64,000 nucleotides of DNA from Porodaedalea pini. Lineage: Eukaryota; Basidiomycota; Agaricomycetes; Hymenochaetales; Hymenochaetaceae. The stretch spans positions 186,001-250,000 of the forward strand of contig NBAY01000005.1 of NCBI GenBank assembly GCA_002794775.1. Direction: 5' to 3'. How positions within the stretch are numbered: position 1 is the stretch's first letter; the number at the start of each line of letters is the position of its first letter. Below the pieces are notes generated by a model. That model searched no databases, was not told the origin of the DNA, and saw only the letters and a list, made by a program, of their open reading frames with translations. Below, piece after piece: positions 51,047 through 62,147 of this stretch. The position numbers and the translations under genes are program-made.

Positions 51047-54000
51047 CTAAAATATAACCAACCGTCTGTACAATACATAGATGCAAACGACGTCGATGGT
51101 TTTCCTGATTATGAAGTCCCCATCGGTGTGAGTGAGAGCGATGAGTACAAGCAGCTGTTCATGAGGGGAACTGGCAGATGCCAGCTGGATCTTCTCCTGA
51201 ACGTCGGACACACTGTGGCCAGTGAAATGAGAGAGGTGGACACGCACACCCTCGTGGATTCAGGATGTACAGGATCATGCATCGACATGAGGTTTGTGGA
51301 ACAGTATGGGTTGGAGACCAAGCGATACATCAGACCCCTCGCGGTGCTCAATGCAGACGGCACGCACAATGAGGCTGGCTTGATCGAGAACTACATTGAT
51401 GTTGAACTAATGATTGGATGCCACAAGGAAAGGATTGTCCTTGCGGTAACGTCCCTGGCATCCTCAAACATCTTCCTTGGTTACGACTGGCTTTGACGTC
51501 ACAACACAGAGGTCGACTGGAAGATGGGTTCAATTGAATTCACCCGTTGCCCGGAGGAGTGCGCGATCAAGAAGGAGGTTGTGGAAGAGATGAGGAGGGT
51601 GAGAGAGGTGCGAATGGACAAGGTGTCCTGGCCCACATACCTCAACAACTTCGCCAACGTCTTCAGCGAAAAAGGCTTTGAGAAACTGCTGGAACATAGA
51701 TCCTGGGATCATGTCATTGACCTGAAACCTGATTTCAAACCTAGCGACTGCAAGATCTACCCGCTCATGCCAACAGAACAGCAGTCACTCAAGGACTTCC
51801 TTGACGAGAACCTGAAATCTGGTCGCATTCGACGATCAATATCGCCCATGGCGTCGCCCTTCTTTTTCATTAAGAAGGCTGACAAATTGCTACGCCCGAT
51901 CCAGGACTACCGTAAGCTCAACGACAGCACGATCAAGAACAAGTATCCTCTCCCCCTCATCGACGAACTGGTCGACAAGGTCAAGAAGGCGAAGTTCATC
52001 ACCAAACTTGATCTTTGCTGGGGATACTACAATGTCCGGATCCGAGAAGGTGATGAATGGAAGGCAGCATTCTGCACGAACATGGGTCTCTTCGAACCGA
52101 CAGTCATGTTCTTTGGTCTTTGCAACGCACTGGCAACGTTCCAGGCTTTTGTCAACCACATCTTCAAGGGACTGATCTACGATAACTTGATCATCATCTA
52201 CCTCAATGACATACTGATTCTCTTGCAAACTCTCGAGGAACATATCGAGACGTCAAGGTGCATCCTTCAGATCCTGTGAGAAAACGGTCTATACCTGAAG
52301 CCTGAAAAGTGCGAGTTCGACACCAAGGTTGTGAAGTACCTCGGCCACATTGTTGGTAACGGTGAGATCAGGGCTGACCCGGCAAAGACAGAAGCGATCA
52401 CAGACTGGCCTGTCCCACGAAACATCAAACAGCTGCAACAGTTCTTCGGCATGGGCAACTGGCTATGACAGTTCATCAAGGACTACAGCAAGGTAGTCCA
52501 TCCATTGATGTCACTGACAGGCAAGAAGGACTGGGTATGGGAGACCGAACAGCAGGAGGTGTTCGAGGAGTTGAGACGACGTCTCTGCTCACCTCCAGTC
52601 CTGGCCATCGTGAACGACGAGGGCCCTTTCCGCGTCGAAGCAGACTTGTCAAACTTCGCACTTGGAGGTGTATTGTTGCAGAAGCAGGAAGGCAAGTGGA
52701 GGGTAGTCGCCTACAGGTCAGAAGCGCTCCTGCCTGTGGAACGAAACTACAAAATCTACGACAAGGAGATGCTCGCGACCATTTCAGCACTCAAGGAGTG
52801 GAGGCAGTACCTTCTCAGCGCCTGTCACAAGATCGAGATCTGGTCCAATCATGCCAACCTCACCTACTTCAGGTTGGCACAGAAGCTGAGCTATCGCCAA
52901 GCTCGCTGGCAAACAGAGCTCGAGGAGTTTGACTTCCACCTCGAGCACAAGTCGGGAAAGATGATGGGCAAGGCGGACCTACTGTCACGCAAGGCTGGCT
53001 ATGATGAGGGCAAGGATGACAACGATGGTGTCGTGTTCATCAAGGAGAAGTGGCTGAATCGTGGGGTGGTGAGGATGTCGCGTGACGAGGTGTTGGAACG
53101 AGTGGGTGAGGCGCAGAAGGCGCAGAATGAGTCGGAGAGGCCAACAGGGATGATGGAGGTCGATGGTTTGTGGCGAATGAAAGGCAAGGTATACATCCTG
53201 TCGATGATAAAGGAATCTGTGTTGTGGGAGTGTCACAACTCAGTACTGGCTGGGCATCCAGGAGTGTCGAAAACGGTGGAGCTCGTCCGTCGAGACTTCT
53301 GGTGGGCGTTGATGTTCTCTGACGTCTGAGCGTATGTCTGAGGGTGTGATTGCTGTCAGCAAACAAAGGCTCTGAGGGCATCTAGGTCAAGGCCACTTCA
53401 CCCGAACGCGGTCCCTGAGGGTCCTTGGGAAATTGTTACGGTCGATCTCATTGGAGAGCTCCCAAACTCGAAGCAGATGCACGCGATCCCGATGACGACA
53501 AAACTGTCAGCAGAAGGCATGGCTCAGTTGTACCTCAACCACATCTTCTGCCTCCATGGCCTACCGAAGAAGATCATCCATGACCGTGGCATGCAGTTCG
53601 ACGCTTCAATGATGAAGGAGCTATACAAACTCCTGCACATCGAAGGCAACCTGTCAACGGCATATCACCCACAGATGGATGGTCAGACTGAATGCGTTAA
53701 CCAAGAGCTCGAACAGTACCTTAGGCTCTTTGTTAACCATCGACAATCGGACTGGAAGGACTGGCTCCCCCTCACAGAGTTCGCATACAACAACCACGAA
53801 CACTCAGCGACAAAGATGTCCCCCTTCTATGCAAACACAGGACGTCACCCTCTAAGCTTTGACACAATGCAAACTTCCTCTGCCAACATGTCGGCAGAAG
53901 AATTCACGAAGCACATCAAGGAGACTCATCGCATTGTGAAGGACAACCTGGTCAAGGCAGCGGAGGACATGAAACGTTACCATGACTGAACTGCAGGGAC

Positions 54001-54984
54001 ATCAGTGGAGTACAAGGCAGGCAACAAAGTCTTCCTTGACGGACAAAATATCAGCACAGACTTGCCAACAAAGAAACTTGCCGACAAGTGGTACGGACCC
54101 TTTGAAATCATCAACAAGGTGGGCATGAGTGCATACAAGCTCAAGCTTCCCAAATGATGGAAGAAGGTCCACCCCGTCTTTAATGAGTTCTTGCTGAAAC
54201 CTGCTGTTCAACCATCCTTTGAAAGCCAGAGACAACCACCGCCGCCACCACTGGACATCGTCGACAATGAGGAGGAATATGAGGTCGAGGAGGTCATCAA
54301 CTTGTTAGGACTTGAACTTTCACCCCGTCTTTTATTTTCCCTTTTACCATTTCTTTTCTTTTAACCGCTCCTTTTCATTATATTTAATCATCTTTTCAAT
54401 CATTTCCCACACTCCCTTTACATGACCTTCATTCATTCCATTCCGTTCGTTTATGTAACTTTAGATAATATAGTCCCACGGTCGCCGCTATATAAGGTCT
54501 CAGGAATCGCATGAACTCCTTGTTCTGCTTTTCCTCTTACCTCCGCGACGACCTAGGTGAGACTTGTCCCCCCTGTATTAGTTTAGACTTGTATTAATCC
54601 TCTTACCTCCATGACGACCTAGCCTGAGTAAGCGTGTCCCGAGTCTACGCTTGAGTATAGCACATCCCAGACGACAGTCAGCCGAGGCCTGCCCAGTCCG
54701 AGTCGTCTCCCGGACTCCCGCCTAACACGACTCACATCTGCACTGAGGAAAACTGCAGTACCTCGTCAAGTGGGTCGGGTACAATGAACTGACTTGGCAG
54801 CCTGAAACGGACTTCAGCGAGAATGCAAAAGAGGCGATCACTGAGTTCTATCGAAAACACCCTGGCACTCCTCAAAACCTTGACATTCCTTGCCAACGAC
54901 TTTGCCCATGCTTCATTGACACCGAGCCAGACAACCTCGATCTTGGTTGGTCGGGACACCCAACCTTGAGGGGGGGGGGGGTAA
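51047..54984 (+). pseudogene. Gypsy-1 pol remnant (protease, RT, RNase H, integrase, chromodomain)
   Basis: Order of parts: protease (VDSGCTGSCIDM), RT (with YLNDILIL where the active copy has YLDDILIL), RNase H (RVEADLSNFALGGVLLQ), integrase (HDRGMQFDASMMKELYKLL) and, after the solo LTR, the chromodomain (LQYLVKWVGYNELTWQPETD). Stops, mostly TGA, occur at about 51495, 52277, 52466, 53326, 53986 and 54155. Around 53470 a deletion of about 42 bp removes the integrase segment with the first catalytic Asp (DRFSK). The RT Asp-to-Asn change alone would abolish activity. Confidence 0.88.
54303..54727 (+). mobile_element. Solo LTR inserted in the Gypsy-1 pol remnant
   Basis: TGTTAGGACT...CGCCTAACA, 425 bp, of the same family as the Gypsy-1 LTR. 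It is flanked by caact (54298-54302) and cgact (54728-54732), a 5-bp duplication with one change. Removing it restores the pol sequence between EEVI and the chromodomain. A solo LTR arises when a full element recombines between its two LTRs. Confidence 0.88.
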
Positions 54985-56260
54985 TGTCAGGACTTGAACT
55001 TTTACTTTCTTTTATTTTCCTTTTATCATTTCTCTTCTTTTTAATCACACCTTTTCATTATACTTACAGCCATTTTCATAAGTCCTGTGACACGTGCATG
55101 TCACGTGAAGTGAGCCACGTCAGAGCCAAAATGTCAAAAAATTAGAATGAATGCCTATTTTCTCTGTAAATTCTGCACAGTACCCACTCATTAAGTACTC
55201 AAAAAAAAGGCACGGTTCTCAGGAGCAGAAATATGTAAAATATGGAGCAATAAATTGACTGTGTAGGTGGGTGGAGATCAAACAAGTGCAGCCAGTCTGT
55301 TTTCTCATACATTTCCACCAAGATTCAAAAATTATGGCTCCCCTATATCTACCTATAAAATTCTTTCCTGTATCTGTAAATTAAGTATATGACTATACCA
55401 ACATCTCCTGAAAGTTTGAAGCCAATCCATTCAGTATTCATGGTGCAGCAGCAAGATTTGTGTTCTACTCTGCAAGACCTGTTGCGAGAAAAGGAGGGTG
55501 GAAAGAGCTTGAAGTGGAACACAAATCTTGCTGCTGCACCATGAATACTGAATGGATTGGCTTCAAACTTTCAGGAGATGTTGGTATAGTCATATACTTA
55601 ATTTACAGATACAGGAAAGAATTTTATAGGTAGATATAGGGGAGCCATAATTTTTGAATCTTGGTGGAAATGTATGAGAAAACAGACTGGCTGCACTTGT
55701 TTGATCTCCACCCACCTACACAGTCAATTTATTGCTCCATATTTTACATATTTCTGCTCCTGAGAACCGTGCCTTTTTTTTGAGTACTTAATGAGTGGGT
55801 ACTGTGCAGAATTTACAGAGAAAATAGGCATTCATTCTAATTTTTTGACATTTTGGCTCTGACACGGCTCACTTCATGTGACATGCACATGTTGCAGGAC
55901 TTATGAAAATGGCTGTAACCTTCTTTCCCAATCATTTCCCACACTCCCTTTACATGACCTTCATTCATTCCATTCTGTTTATTTATGTAATGTTAGGTAA
56001 TATAGTCTCATGGTCATTGCTATATAAGGTCTCAGGAATCACATGAACTCCTTGTTCTGCTTTTTCTCTTACCTCCGCGATGACCTAGGTGAGACTCATT
56101 CCCCCTGTATTAGTTTAGACTTGTATTAATCCTCTTACCTCTGTGACGACCTAGTCTGAGTACAGCGTGTCCCGAGTCCCTGCTCGAGTATAGCACGTCC
56201 CAGATGACAGTCAGCCGAGGCCTGCCCAGTCCAAGTCGTCTCCTGGACTCCCACCTAACA
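54985..56260 (+). repeat. Gypsy-1 3' LTR, split by a hairpin MITE
   Basis: The two parts, 54985-55066 and 55918-56260, sum to 425 bp after removing the MITE and one TA. It ends CCTAACA before the gaaag duplication. A 66-bp segment at 56089-56154 is missing from the 5' LTR. Confidence 0.92.
55067..55915. mobile_element. 849-bp foldback (hairpin) MITE of Tc1/mariner type
   Basis: Two 399-bp arms (55067-55465 and 55517-55915) are almost perfect inverted repeats around a 51-bp spacer. Ends are CAGCCATTTTCATAAG and its complement. It is flanked by TA on both sides, where the undisturbed LTR has one TA. No coding capacity. The arms match the left end of the Tc1/mariner element at 42766-43160, and the spacer matches its next 50 bp in reverse orientation. 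Confidence 0.92.
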
Positions 56261-56265
56261 GAAAG
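56261..56265. repeat. Target-site duplication gaaag, right copy (Gypsy-1)
   Basis: Right-hand partner of 48774-48778. Confidence 0.9.
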
Positions 56266-56318
56266 ATTATACTCCTTACGGGATTCAGTGTTGCGGAGCA
56301 TGTCCTGCAGATTTGCTA
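56266..56318 (+). pseudogene. Middle fragment of the gene interrupted by both Gypsy elements
   Basis: A 53-bp island between the two retroelements, open in the frame that joins both flanks (IILLTGFSVAEHVLQICY). With its neighbouring TSD bases it connects the 48640-48778 and 62566-63290 frames without a stop. Confidence 0.5.
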
Positions 56319-56323
56319 CTGCT
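56319..56323. repeat. Target-site duplication ctgct, left copy (Gypsy-2)
   Basis: Identical to 62561-62565 after the right LTR. Confidence 0.92.
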
Positions 56324-56736
56324 TGTTAGGCGGGAGCCCGGGAGACGACTCGGACTGGGCAGGCCTCGGCTGACTGTCGTCTGGGACGTGCTATACTCGA
56401 GCGTAGACTCGGGACACGCTTACTCAGGCTAGGTCGTCGCGGAGGTAAGAGGATTAATACAAGTCTAAACTAATACAAGGGGGACGAGTCTCACCTAGGT
56501 CGTCGCGGAGGTAAGAGGAAAAGCAGAACAAGGAGTTCATGCGATTCCTGAGACCTTATATAGCGACGACTGTGAGACTATATTACCTAACATTACATAA
56601 CGAGTGGGAATGGAACGAATGAAGGTAGTGTGGGAATGATTGTGTAAGATGGGTAAATATAACGAAAAGGACGAATATAATAAAGGAAATGGTAAAAGGG
56701 AAAATAAAGGAAAAGGTGAGAGTTCAGGTTCTAACA
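56324..56736 (-). repeat. Gypsy-2 3' LTR (413 bp)
   Basis: Minus-strand LTR starting TGTTAGAACC and ending CCTAACA. It directly follows the pol stop codon and a short G-rich polypurine tract. Confidence 0.94.
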
Positions 56737-59700
56737 TTACCCCCCCTTCAAGGTTGGGCGTCCCGACCAACCATGATCGCGGTCGTCAGGCTCGGTGTCG
56801 ACGAAGAGCGGACGGAGTCGTTGACGAGGGATGTCGAGTTTCCGAGGTGCACCGGGATGTTTGAGGTAGAACTCAGCGATCGCCTCCTTCGCGTTCTCGC
56901 CGAAGTCCGTCTCAGGCTGCCAAGTAGGTTCATTGTAGCCAACCCACTTGACAAGGTACTGTAGTTTCCCTCGGTGCAGACGTGAGTCTAAGACTTCCTC
57001 GAGTTCGTATTCCTCCTCGTTGTCGACGATGTCTGGCGGCGGCGGCGGCGGTTGCTTCTGGCTTTCAAAGGACGGTTCGACGGCGGGTTTCAACAGGGCT
57101 TCGTTGAAGACAGGGTGGACCTTTTTCCATCGCTTCGGGAGTTTGAGCTTGTACGCGCTCGCTCCTACCTTGTCGACGATGTCAAAGGGTCCGTACCATT
57201 TTGTCTGCGAGTTTCTTCGTCGGCGAGTCCGTACTGATGTTTCGCCCGTCAAGGAAGACTTTGTCTCCAGCCTTGTACTCCACCGAAGCTCCTGCTGTCC
57301 GGTCATGGTAGCACTTCATGTCCTCTGCTGCCTTGACTAGATTGTCCTTAGCAACGCGATGAGTCTCCTTGATGTGCTTGGCGAATTCTTCCGCCGACAT
57401 GTTGGCAGAGGAAGTTCGTACGGTGTCGAAGCTCATAGGGTGACGTCCGGTGTTTGCGTAGAAGGGTGACATCCTTGTCGCTGAATGTTCGTGGTTGTTG
57501 TAGGCGAACTCTGCGAGGGGGAGCCAGTCCTTCCAGTCCGATTGCCGATGATCGACGAAGAGGCGGAGGTACTGTTCGAGCTCTTGATTGACGCGTTCCG
57601 TCTGACCGTCCGTTTGTGGGTGGTATGCCGTTGACGGGTTGCCTTCGATGTGTAGGAGTTTGTATAGCTCCTTCATCATCGACACATCGAACTGTGTGCC
57701 TCGGTCGTGGATGATTTTCTTCGGTAGGCCATGGAGGCGGAAGACGTGGTCTCGGTATAACTGAGCCATGCCTTCCGCTGACAGTTTCGTCGTCGTCGGG
57801 ATGGCATGCATCTGTTTCGAGAATCTGTCCACGAAGACGCAGATTGCATTGTGTCCCTTAGAGTCCGGGAGTTCTCCGATTAGGTCGACCGTGACGATCT
57901 CCCAGGGACCTTCAGGGATCACGTTAGGATGAAGCGGTCTCGACCTCGACGTTCTTAAGGCTTTCGTCCGTTGGCAACGGTTGCATCCTCGGACGTATGT
58001 TCGGACATCGGAGAACATTGACGCCCACCAGAAGTCTCGACGTACCAGTTCGACCGTCTTCGACGATCCAGGGTGTCCCGCCAGGGTCGAGTCGTGGTAC
58101 TCCCGCAATACCGCTTCCTTCATCGTCGACGGCACGTACACCTTGCCTTTCATCCGCCACAACCCGTCGACCTTCACCATATTCGTCGGCCTCTCCGATT
58201 CGTCTTGCGCTCTCTGCGCCTCACCCACTCGTTCCAACATTTCATCACGCGACGTCCTTACCACCCCACGGTTCAGCCATTTCTCCTTGATGAACACGAC
58301 GCCGTCATTGTCATCCTTGCCCTGATCATAGCCCGCCTTGCGTGACAGCAAGTCGGCCTTGCCCATTGTCTTCCCCAACTTGTGTTCAAGGTGGAAGTCG
58401 AATTCCTCGAGTTCGGTTCGCCAGCGAGCTTGACGATAGCTCAGCTTCTGCGCTGACCTGAAGTAGGTGAGGTTGGCGTGGTCGGACCAGATTTCAATTT
58501 TGTGGCGAGCGCCAAGGAGGTATTGCCGCCACTCCTTGAGCGCCGAAACGATCGTGAGCATCTCCTTGTCGTAGATCTCGTAGTTTCGTTCCGCCGGTTC
58601 AAGTGCCTCTGACCTGTAGGCGATCACCCTCCACTTCCCTTCCTGCTTCTGCAACAACACACCACCGAGCGCAAAGTTCGACGAGTCCGCTTCTACGCGG
58701 AAAGGGCCCTCGTCATTGGCGATGGCTAGGACTGGAGGTGAGCAGAGACGTCGTCTCAGCTCCTCGAACGCTTCCTGCTGTTCGGTCTCCCATACCCAGT
58801 CCTTCTTGCCCGTTAACGACGTCAACGGTCGGACCACCTTGCTGTAGTCCTTAATAAACCGTCTCAGCCAGTTTCCCATGCCGAGGAACTGTTGCAGCTC
58901 CTTGAGGTTCCGTGGGACTGGCCAGTTCGCAATCGCCTCCGTCTTTGCCGGGTCAGCCCTGATCTCTCCATTGCCGATGATGTGGCCGAGGTATTTGACG
59001 ACCTTGGCGTCAAACTCGCACTTCTCCGGCTTCAGGTACAGGCCATTCTCTCGGAGGATCTGGAGTACGCACCTCGACGTGTCGATATGCTCCTCAATGG
59101 TTTCCGAGAGGATCAGGATGTCATCGAGGTATACGATGATCAAGTTCGCATAGATTAGGTCCTTAAAGATGTGGTTGACAAAGGCCTGGAACGTGGCCGG
59201 CGCGTTGCAAAGGCCAAAAAACATGACCGTCGGTTCGAAGAGGCCCATGTTCGTGCAAAACACTGCTTTCCATTCATCACCCTCGCGGATCCGGATATTG
59301 TAGTACCCCCAGCGAAGGTCAAGCTTAGTGATGTATTTCGCTTTCTTGACCTTGTCGACGAGTTCGTCAATGAGAGGGAGGGGATACTTGTTCTTGATCG
59401 TACCGTCATTGAGCTTACGGTAATCCTGGATCGGGCGTAGCGATTTGTCGGCCTTCTTAATGAAGAAGAAGGGCGACGCCATGGGCGATATCGACCGTCG
59501 AATGCGACCCGACTTCAGGTTCTCATCAAGGAAGTCCTTGAGTGACTGCTGCTCAGTCGGCGTGAGCGGGTAGATCTTACAGTCGCTCGGTTTGAAGTCG
59601 GGCTTCAAGTCGATGACATGGTCCCAGGGTCGGTGTTCCGGCAGCTTCTCGAAACCTTTTTCGCTGAAAACGTCGGCGTAGTCGTTGAGGTATGCGGGCC

Positions 59701-60355
59701 AGGACGTCTTGTCCATTCGCATCTCACTCACCCTCCTCATCTGCTCCACCACCTTCTTCACCTCGCCTAGGTCCTCCACCGGCTCCCTCTCGATCGCACA
59801 TTCTTCTGGACAGCGGGTGAATTCGATCGAGCCCGTTTTCCAGTCGACCTCCGGATTGTGACGTCGAAGCCAGTCGTACCCCAGGAAGATGTTCGATGAT
59901 GCTAGGGACGTTACTGCGAGGACGATCTTCTCCCGATGACGGCCGATCATGAGTTCGACGTCAACGTACTCCTCGATCAATCCGGCCTCATTGTGCATGC
60001 CATCGGCGTTCAGCACCGCGAGGGGTCGAATGTAGCGTTTCGTTTCCAACCCGTACCTCTCGACGAACCTGACGTCGATGCAGGATCCCGTGCATCCCGA
60101 ATCCACAAGGGCATGCGCATCTACCTCTCTCGCCTCACCAGCTATTTCATGTTCGACGGTCAGGAGAAGGTCCAGCTGGCGTCCGCCAGTTCCTCTCATG
60201 AACAGTTGTTCGTACTCTTCATTCTTGCTCACACCGGTGGAGACTTCGTAATCGGGAAAACCATCGACATTGTTCGCATCTACGTATTGTACAAACGGTT
60301 GGTTATATTTTAGCGGATCCGGATTCGAAGTCTCTTGTTCTTCTCGGTCAGTCAC
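56737..60355 (-). CDS. Gypsy-2 pol polyprotein (protease, RT, RNase H, integrase, chromodomain), one frameshift
   Basis: A 1057-codon frame (60355-57182) carries the aspartic protease ALVDSGCTGSCID, RT with YLDDILIL, RNase H RVEADSSNFALGGVLLQ, the integrase zinc finger and core (VDRFSKQMHAIP, IHDRGTQFD, and the E-bearing part), ending KKLADK. The chromodomain part (57306-56737) continues WYGPFDIVDKVGASAYKLKL, then GKLQYLVKWVGYNEPTWQPE, in another frame. An extra A in AAAA near 57209-57213 (Gypsy-1 has AAG TGG) makes the shift. The chromodomain is thought to guide integration to marked chromatin. The pol frame is -1 relative to gag and stays open across the gag stop. Its stop codon abuts the LTR. 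Confidence 0.93.
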
Positions 60356-60363
60356 CCCGATGG

Positions 60364-61443
60364 CTATGCCTGACCATTCGCAAAACCCTGCGAGTCGACG
60401 ACCTCTTCGTTATCGCCTTCTTCCTCCACATAGTCCTCCACCGTCGACCTCCGAGTGTCTACGACTTCCTCGAAGGCCGACTCCTTCATCGCTCCGAGCT
60501 CGTCGGCGAGGACACGACGTTCGCCTGGCGCCATCAGTTCCAGCATGCGCTGGATGATCAGTTTCGCCTGTGGGCACTTGTCTTTAAAGTGGCCCAGCCC
60601 ACCACAGATCCAGCACGCACGTCGTCGTTGTGCCTTGTTCATCGAGACGTCCATCGGTTGACCAGCGCCTCCAAAGGTGACGCCGGTCGCATCGCGTCTG
60701 TCGACGTGAGGGGCCGCTACCTGACGGCGAGCTGGGGGCGCTTGTTGTGGTAGGCGAGGAGGGGGAAGAAAGGCGCGTCCTCGTTGGATAGCGCGAATCT
60801 GCTGTTCGCCGCGGTCTATTTCAATCGCCTTGTTCTTCCAATCCTCGTATTTCATTGGGACTGGCGTCGACCTTAGCACTCCACGGACCACCTCGATGTT
60901 CATCGCCCGCTTGAGGCGATCGCAGATGACGCTGTCGTCTTTCAACTCGGCGCGCTTAATTATCACGTCGAACTTCTGGAAGAACTCGTCCGCGGTTAGG
61001 TCCTTCTGAACCTTATCTCGGAAATCCTTCAGCGCTTTCTCCTTGCGATTTGGGTCGTCGAACGAGGCGTCGAGTCGTTCCTGGAATCTTTCCCAGCTGT
61101 CGGTGAAGGTGACGATCCCCGACGTTGTCGACTCCTCGACGTAGTTCTGCGCCCACGTTGCCGCATTACCACCCTTCAGGTAGGAGAGAGCTACATAAAT
61201 CTTACTCTCTGACGTAGGGTATCGACTTGGATTTGCGGATACAAAAAGGAGGACTTCACGTCTGAAGTCGAGGTAATCGTCGCCACCAGTGAATTCTCGT
61301 GGCCGGGCGACATCTATGTTGGGGGTCGGGGGGTTAGCGGCCGCGACCGGTGCTGGGGCGTTGTTCGCCTGATGGGCGAAGGCATTCGCAACGATGGCCA
61401 CGATCTGCGCCATTTGCTGTTGGCTGAAACCTTCTGCTGACAT
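60364..61443 (-). CDS. Gypsy-2 gag (capsid and nucleocapsid)
   Basis: 359 codons from MSAEGFSQQQMAQIVAIVAN. The capsid region has REFTGGDDYLDFRREVLLF and YLKGGNAATWAQNYVEES; the nucleocapsid has one CCHC knuckle CWICGGLGHFKDKC. It ends with an acidic segment and GFANGQA. The frame stays open further upstream (NNSGVTHDIWWSEIRRSWYS) without a Met, so the true start may be upstream at a non-ATG codon, or the upstream part may be an untranslated relic; in Gypsy-1 the matching region is also open. Confidence 0.92.
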   Translation of the reverse strand: MSAEGFSQQQMAQIVAIVANAFAHQANNAPAPVAAANPPTPNIDVARPREFTGGDDYLDFRREVLLFVSANPSRYPTSESKIYVALSYLKGGNAATWAQNYVEESTTSGIVTFTDSWERFQERLDASFDDPNRKEKALKDFRDKVQKDLTADEFFQKFDVIIKRAELKDDSVICDRLKRAMNIEVVRGVLRSTPVPMKYEDWKNKAIEIDRGEQQIRAIQRGRAFLPPPRLPQQAPPARRQVAAPHVDRRDATGVTFGGAGQPMDVSMNKAQRRRACWICGGLGHFKDKCPQAKLIIQRMLELMAPGERRVLADELGAMKESAFEEVVDTRRSTVEDYVEEEGDNEEVVDSQGFANGQA

Positions 61444-62135
61444 CGCGGGTTCGGGTGTCGAAGGTTCTGGAGGAGTCGGCGGTGAGGGGTCTCTGTTGGT
61501 TTCGCGGTAAGGACCTGGGGTCGGTGGTAGGTTGACCGTAGACGTTGACGGTGCAGGTGACGACGGAGCAGCTGGGGGCCACCTTGCTCTCCTCCCTCGT
61601 TCGTCTGATGAATACCAGCTGCGCCGGATTTCACTCCACCAGATGTCGTGAGTGACGCCACTATTGTTGGTCGCGACGTAGCCTGGTCGGTCTGGATCCC
61701 AACGGGCTGAAGCAGGAAGGGCCCGTTGCTGTTCGTCGGTGAGATCTATCTTGACGTTGGCGGAGGGACAGGGATCGGTTGCGCGTTCGATCCGGGGTTA
61801 CGCCAACGTTGAGCGGGTTCGTCAGCGAAGTTGATGACGAGGCGGTAGGATCCGAGTGAGATTACAAACGAGATTGTCGTCGAAGTTTGGACTCGTCTTG
61901 TTACCCACGTCCACGTTAGGTGCGTGCTCCACCAGAGGCTAATTCGTAGAGCCAGGGTCGGGAAATGTCGGTTGATATATTTACGTAATACACGAACGTC
62001 CGAAAACGTCCGGGCAGGGTTGAGGGTTGTCGTTTAGGGGGTTTACACGTCAAGTCCGTCGAGGGGAGCGCTCCTCTAGACCGAGTGAAGGCGAGTCGAC
62101 AGCGACGACTTACGCTGGGGATGAGCCTGGGTGAG

Positions 62136-62146
62136 GTTCTGCTTTT
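62136..62146 (-). other. Gypsy-2 primer-binding site, self-priming type
   Basis: On the minus strand AAAAGCAGAAC starts one base after the 5' LTR. Its complement occurs in the LTR at 62343-62353, downstream of the TATATAA box, as in Gypsy-1. Confidence 0.72.
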
Positions 62147-62147
62147 A

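Larger units (their letters stand above)
48779..56260 (+). mobile_element. Gypsy-1: old, nested Ty3/Gypsy chromovirus-type LTR retrotransposon
   Basis: Layout: 5' LTR 48779-49137, primer-binding site, gag remnant, pol remnant, G-rich polypurine tract, 3' LTR 54985-56260. A solo LTR of the same family is inserted in the chromodomain region of pol (54303-54727) and a hairpin MITE in the 3' LTR (55067-55915). The element is inactive: gag and pol are cut by many stops, mostly TGA where the younger copy has CGA, and part of the integrase core is deleted. It is flanked by a perfect 5-bp duplication. Confidence 0.93.
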
